Shown: one piece after another, positions 22,774 through 25,815 of the stretch | Layout: each line of letters opens with the position of its first letter | How positions within the stretch are numbered: the first letter of the stretch is position 1 | From: CAIUSP01 sp040375675 | GTDB lineage: Bacteria > Actinomycetota > Thermoleophilia > Solirubrobacterales > 70-9 | NCBI GenBank assembly: GCA_040375675.1 | Contig: JBEIRY010000020.1 | Span: 1-25,815, forward strand | Length of the DNA: 25,815 nucleotides | Direction of reading: 5' to 3' | Program-made: the position numbers and the translations under genes | The notes under the pieces: generated by a model | Database searches by the model: none | Seen by the model: the letters and a program-made list of their open reading frames with translations, nothing else | Told to the model about the DNA's origin: nothing

Positions 22774-23766
22774 ATGAGGATCTTCAGTGGAATCCAGCCG
22801 ACCGGCCGCAAGCACCTCGGTAACTACATCGGGGCGATCAGACAGTACGTAGAAGGTCAAGACAGAGGTGATCCTGCGATCTACTGCATCGTCGACCTCC
22901 ACGCGATCAGCGTCCCCTGGGATCCGGCCGAGCTTCGTTCGAACCTCTATGACACCACTGCGATCATGCTGGCGGCCGGTCTCGATCCGGCCCGCTGTCT
23001 GCTGTTTCGCCAGTCCGACGTTCGCGAGCACACAGAACTCTGCTGGCTTCTTTCCTCTGTCACCTCACATGGTGACCTCAACCGGATGCACCAGTTCAAG
23101 GACAAGTCCTCGAAGCAGCGTGAGTTGGTCTCGGCGGCGCTTTTCTTCTATCCGGTCCTGCAGGCTGCCGATGTACTCGCCTACAAAGCCCAGGAGGTGC
23201 CGGTCGGAGAGGACCAGCGCCAGCACATAGAACTGATGCGGGAGATCGCCCGCAGGTTCAATGAGCGCTTTGGAGAGATCTTGGTCGAGCCCGATCACCG
23301 AATCCCCGAGATCGGAGCTCGAATCATGGATCTCCAGGACCCGACCAGCAAGATGTCCACTACCGGCGCGAGCGAGCAAGGGACTGTCTATGTGCTCGAT
23401 GAGCCGGCCGCGATCGAGAAGAAGTTCCGCTCTGCCGTGACCGATTCAGGGGAGGGGATTACGAGGGGTGATGGAAAGGAAGGCATCGCCAACCTGATCG
23501 AGATCCTCGCCGTCACACGCGGAGTCGGTCCGGAAGAGATCGAGCAGGAGTTCGCAGACTCCGGCTACGGTGATTTCAAGGCGGCGGTCGCCGACGCTGC
23601 ATCTGAGTACCTGGCCCCGGTGAGGGAGCGCTACTCCGAGATCAGACCCGATGAAGCCGCTCTCGAGGCAGTACTTGCCGATGGAGCCGGAAAGGCGGCA
23701 GAAATCGCCTCGGGCGTGCTCGAAGAGGTTCGCACCGCGATGGGTCTTGGCCCATCTCAGGCTTGA
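22774..23766 (+). CDS. trpS: Tryptophanyl-tRNA synthetase
   Basis: This class I synthetase charges tRNA-Trp. At 330 residues it matches compact bacterial TrpRS. Features are the start RIFSGIQPTGRKHLGNYIGA with the HIGH-equivalent HLGN (14-17), the tryptophan-pocket region with CIVDLHAI, VPVGEDQRQHIEL (142-154), RIMDLQDP (183-190) and the KMSKS loop written KMSTT (193-197), followed by GASEQGTVYVLDEP. The second lysine of KMSKS is thus replaced by threonine. I believe this occurs in other actinobacterial TrpRS, but it is worth noting. The ATG at 22774 has no clear ribosome site and only 58 bases separate it from gcvPB, with no sign of a T-box leader. Confidence 0.95.
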   Translation: MRIFSGIQPTGRKHLGNYIGAIRQYVEGQDRGDPAIYCIVDLHAISVPWDPAELRSNLYDTTAIMLAAGLDPARCLLFRQSDVREHTELCWLLSSVTSHGDLNRMHQFKDKSSKQRELVSAALFFYPVLQAADVLAYKAQEVPVGEDQRQHIELMREIARRFNERFGEILVEPDHRIPEIGARIMDLQDPTSKMSTTGASEQGTVYVLDEPAAIEKKFRSAVTDSGEGITRGDGKEGIANLIEILAVTRGVGPEEIEQEFADSGYGDFKAAVADAASEYLAPVRERYSEIRPDEAALEAVLADGAGKAAEIASGVLEEVRTAMGLGPSQA

Positions 23767-23794
23767 GGCGCGCTTCTTTGACCGTCGGCGCCGA

Positions 23795-23806
23795 TAGGCT
23801 CGCGGC
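23795..23806 (+). promoter_or_regulatory. -10-like box just before scpA
   Basis: TAGGCT (23795-23800) lies 6 bases before GTG 23807. TTGACC (23778-23783) is upstream but only 11 bases away, too close for a normal -35. The AGG could alternatively be a weak Shine-Dalgarno. It is included because the same geometry occurs at murE, gcvT and gcvPA. Confidence 0.25.
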
Positions 23807-24544
23807 GTGAGTCCATCGGCTTCAGCTTCGGTCGCCCACCTCGACCTCGACCTGGCGGTCTTTCAGGGCCCTTTCGATCTGCTGTTGGCGGTGCTGCTGC
23901 GCGAGGAGATAAGCCTTGCCGAAGTCGATCTTGCTGATGTAGTCCTGGCCTATATCGATCACCTCGAGTCCGCTGGCAGGCTGGATCTAGAGTCGGTAAC
24001 CGAGTTCCTCGTCTTGATCGCTGCCTTGCTGGAGTTGAAGAGCAAGCTGCTGCTGCCCGGCGAAGAAGAGGAGCTCGATGAGCTCGGGCCCGAGGAGGCA
24101 GCCGATGAACTATTGGCCCGGATGCTCGAATACCGCCGCTACCACGATGCAGCCGAAGCGCTGATCGAGATCAGATCAGCTGCCGAGGGCTACGGGTACC
24201 GAACAGCGGCACCGCCTCCGGAACTTCGCCGCGCAGCGATAGAGGCTGCAACCAAGGCATACGAACCCGATCGACTCGGACAGGCCCTCGAGGCACTGCT
24301 CACGCCGCCGCCGAAGGTCGATGCCTCTCATATCCGTCAGAGTGTTTCGCTCAGCCGCCGGGTGCGCATCCTGAAGGACATCCTTGCGGCAAAGAGCAGC
24401 TTCGACTTCAAAGAGACCTTCGGCAAGGAAGATCACCTCACCCAGGCGGTAACCCTGTTTGCCCTGCTGGAACTCCACAAACGAGGTGAGGCAAGCTGGA
24501 ACCAGGAACGCTCGTTCGGGCCGATCGAGGTAACGATCTCATGA
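23807..24544 (+). CDS. scpA: Chromosome segregation/condensation protein ScpA
   Basis: ScpA is the kleisin subunit of the SMC-ScpAB condensin, bridging the SMC heads and binding ScpB. The 245-residue protein begins with the family N-terminal block LAVFQGPFDLLLAVLLREEISLAEVDLADVV-type sequence (residues about 16-45), followed by the helix with LDLESVTEFLVLIAALLELKSKLLLPG, an acidic linker, and a C-terminal winged-helix part ending VTLFALLELHKRGEASWNQERSFGPI. GTG 23807 gives the standard start. Its stop overlaps scpB in an ATGA junction. The smc gene is not in the window. Confidence 0.95.
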   Translation: MSPSASASVAHLDLDLAVFQGPFDLLLAVLLREEISLAEVDLADVVLAYIDHLESAGRLDLESVTEFLVLIAALLELKSKLLLPGEEEELDELGPEEAADELLARMLEYRRYHDAAEALIEIRSAAEGYGYRTAAPPPELRRAAIEAATKAYEPDRLGQALEALLTPPPKVDASHIRQSVSLSRRVRILKDILAAKSSFDFKETFGKEDHLTQAVTLFALLELHKRGEASWNQERSFGPIEVTIS

Positions 24545-25122
24545 GCGCAGCCGATCGCGGACTCGAAGCTGCCGTGGAGGCGCTGCTCTTCCTCTCGAGC
24601 GATGCCGTTACCTCCAAACGCCTTGCCGAGGCTCTCGAGGTTGGCGAGGATGAGACGACCGAGGCCCTGCGGGCTCTCGGTAGGTCCCTCGAGGAGTCCG
24701 GGCGCGGTCTCGTGTTGCGCGAGGTGGCAGGGGGGTATGCCCTCGCCTCGGTGCCGGAGTTCGACGATGCCGCACGCCGATTGCTGGCCAAGCCCAAGAC
24801 GCCGCCGCTCACCCAGGCTCAGGCCGAGGTGCTTGCCATCGTCGCCTACCTCCAGCCAGTCTCCCGCCCCGAGATTGCACGCATCAGGGGCGTCTCTTCG
24901 GACTCGACCGTGTCCGGACTGACCGAGCGCGGATTGATCGAGGAGAAGGGGAGGACCGACTTTGGCGCTGTCAGCTACGCGACCAGCGAGCTGTTCGAGA
25001 AGCTCTTTGGCCTGGGCTCGCTCGACTCACTTCCTGATCCCTCGCAGTTCGATCCCACTCCCGAGGATGAGCGTGAGCTGCGTGAGCGCTTGCTCAAGGC
25101 CGGGGAGCGACGCGCGGCCTGA
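24541..25122 (+). CDS. scpB: Segregation and condensation protein ScpB
   Basis: ScpB is a dimer of tandem winged-helix domains that binds the central part of ScpA in the SMC complex. The 193 residues are typical: an N-terminal domain starting AAVEALLFLSSDAVTSKRLAEAL and containing the GRGLVLREVAGGYALAS strands, then a second domain with PPLTQAQAEVLAIVAYLQPVSRPEIARIRG (about 87-116), SDSTVSGLTERGLIEEKGR and the YATSELFEKLFGLGSLDSLP end. The C-terminal stretch is acidic, then basic. It is translationally coupled to scpA (ATGA overlap) and followed 18 bases later by the pseudouridine synthase gene, the widespread scpA-scpB-rluB order. Confidence 0.95.
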   Translation: MSAADRGLEAAVEALLFLSSDAVTSKRLAEALEVGEDETTEALRALGRSLEESGRGLVLREVAGGYALASVPEFDDAARRLLAKPKTPPLTQAQAEVLAIVAYLQPVSRPEIARIRGVSSDSTVSGLTERGLIEEKGRTDFGAVSYATSELFEKLFGLGSLDSLPDPSQFDPTPEDERELRERLLKAGERRAA

Positions 25123-25140
25123 CAGCGGCACGAGGCTGGC

Positions 25141-25815
25141 ATGGGCCGGTCGGATTTGAGCGATGATCAATCGATGAGGCTTGCGCGTTATCTCGCCCAC
25201 TCTGGTGTCGCCTCTCGCAGGGCGGCTGAGGAGTTGATCCGAGAGGGGAGAGTCGAGGTGGATGGAGAGGTAGTGACCGACCCTGCTCGCGGGGTGGAGC
25301 AGGGCCAGGATGTCCGCTTCGACGGCAATCCCGTTGCCCCCGAGGAGCGTGAGGTCTGGATTCTCAACAAGCCACGCGACGTCGTCTCGACTGCCAAGGA
25401 GCCGGGCTCACGAAGTCCAGTGACTGATCTGATCGAATCGGACCGCAGGCTGTATCCGGTTGGACGGCTCGACGCAGACTCGACCGGACTGATCCTCTTG
25501 ACCAACGATGGTGATCTCGCGAACCTGCTTACCCACCCCCGTTACGAGGTGCCAAAGACCTATCGCGTAATACTGCGCCGCGCGATCTCCGACGATGTTC
25601 TCTCTCGCCTCGCCGAAGGAGTCGAACTCGATGACGGCCCGACATCGCCAGCTGTCTTGGAGAGGGTTTCCGAAGTCGAGATGCTGATCACGATTCATGA
25701 AGGCAGAAACCGTCAGGTGCGGCGCATGGCCGAGGCTGTGGACAACCAGGTCGACTCGCTCAAACGGATTCGCTTCGGACCTCTGGATCTGGGTGATCTG
25801 CGGATCGGAGATTCC
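25141..25815 (+). CDS. rluB: RluB/RsuA-family 23S/16S rRNA pseudouridine synthase (3' end outside window)
   Basis: The frame is open from ATG 25141 to the last base, 225 codons, so the C-terminus is missing. An N-terminal S4 RNA-binding domain (MRLARYLAHSGVASRRAAEELI, residues 12-33, then GRVEVDGEVV) is followed by the RsuA/RluB catalytic domain: ILNKP (74-78), PVGRLDADSTGLILLTNDGDL with catalytic Asp111, KTYRV, and EGRNRQVRRM near the end. Enzymes of this family isomerise specific uridines in rRNA. RluB is favoured by the conserved place after scpAB, though RsuA or RluE/F-type specificity cannot be excluded. ATG 25141 has GAGG 5 bases upstream. ATG 25174 would start directly at the S4 domain and is an alternative. 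Confidence 0.9.
   Translation, partial: MGRSDLSDDQSMRLARYLAHSGVASRRAAEELIREGRVEVDGEVVTDPARGVEQGQDVRFDGNPVAPEEREVWILNKPRDVVSTAKEPGSRSPVTDLIESDRRLYPVGRLDADSTGLILLTNDGDLANLLTHPRYEVPKTYRVILRRAISDDVLSRLAEGVELDDGPTSPAVLERVSEVEMLITIHEGRNRQVRRMAEAVDNQVDSLKRIRFGPLDLGDLRIGDS

Noticed and set aside
1..25815. CRISPR arrays, insertion sequences, prophage genes, tRNA or rRNA genes, minus-strand genes
   Set aside because: None seen. The long minus-strand frames are mirror images of G+C-rich plus-strand genes and carry no family motifs.

Overview
The window is a gene-dense, high-G+C bacterial chromosome segment in which every supported gene lies on the + strand. Gene order and protein features point to an actinobacterium, most likely class Thermoleophilia (Solirubrobacterales-like): a MraZ-led dcw cluster without ftsA, many GTG starts and 1-8 base stop/start overlaps, a MurE with the DNPR signature of meso-diaminopimelate peptidoglycan, a two-subunit glycine decarboxylase, and an scpA-scpB-rluB cluster. 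The taxonomic placement is inference from gene content only.

Layout. (1) 5-1704: two Tad/type II secretion F-domain membrane proteins (TadB-like, TadC-like), closed by a hairpin terminator at 1799-1826. (2) 1873-16626: the division and cell-wall cluster mraZ-rsmH-ftsL-ftsI-murE-murF-mraY-murD-ftsW-murG/murC-murB-ftsQ. It is preceded by a promoter overlapped by four helically phased MraZ boxes and by a strongly structured leader. murG and murC form one 865-codon fusion gene. (3) 16627-17029: a 403-base regulatory gap with a consensus promoter, then ftsZ. (4) 18202-22715: glycine cleavage genes gcvT, gcvH, gcvPA, gcvPB. (5) 22774-25815: trpS, scpA, scpB and a 3'-truncated rluB-type pseudouridine synthase.

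How they work together. MurB, MurC, MurE, MurF and MurD build UDP-MurNAc-pentapeptide, MraY and MurG make lipids I and II, FtsW polymerises and FtsI crosslinks at the septum. FtsQ, FtsL and FtsZ provide the divisome scaffold, and MraZ and RsmH are the usual regulatory and rRNA-methylation leaders of the cluster. GcvT, GcvH and GcvPA/PB oxidise glycine and supply one-carbon units. ScpA and ScpB are the non-SMC condensin subunits for chromosome segregation.

The most striking observation is in ftsZ. The reading frame ends at an amber codon (17963-17965) exactly at the end of the GTPase core (…VVATGF). The next 47 codons continue in the same frame, with coding-like third positions, and end in an unmistakable FtsZ C-terminal peptide (DIDVPDFLK, then TAA at 18107). 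Either FtsZ is made in tailed and tailless forms by UAG readthrough or stop-restart, or this is a nonsense mutation or sequencing error. Other points are the MurG-MurC fusion, a 17-bp hairpin in the mraZ leader with an anti-Shine-Dalgarno-like loop, a nested palindrome that buries the murD start codon, and a set of probable leaderless starts.
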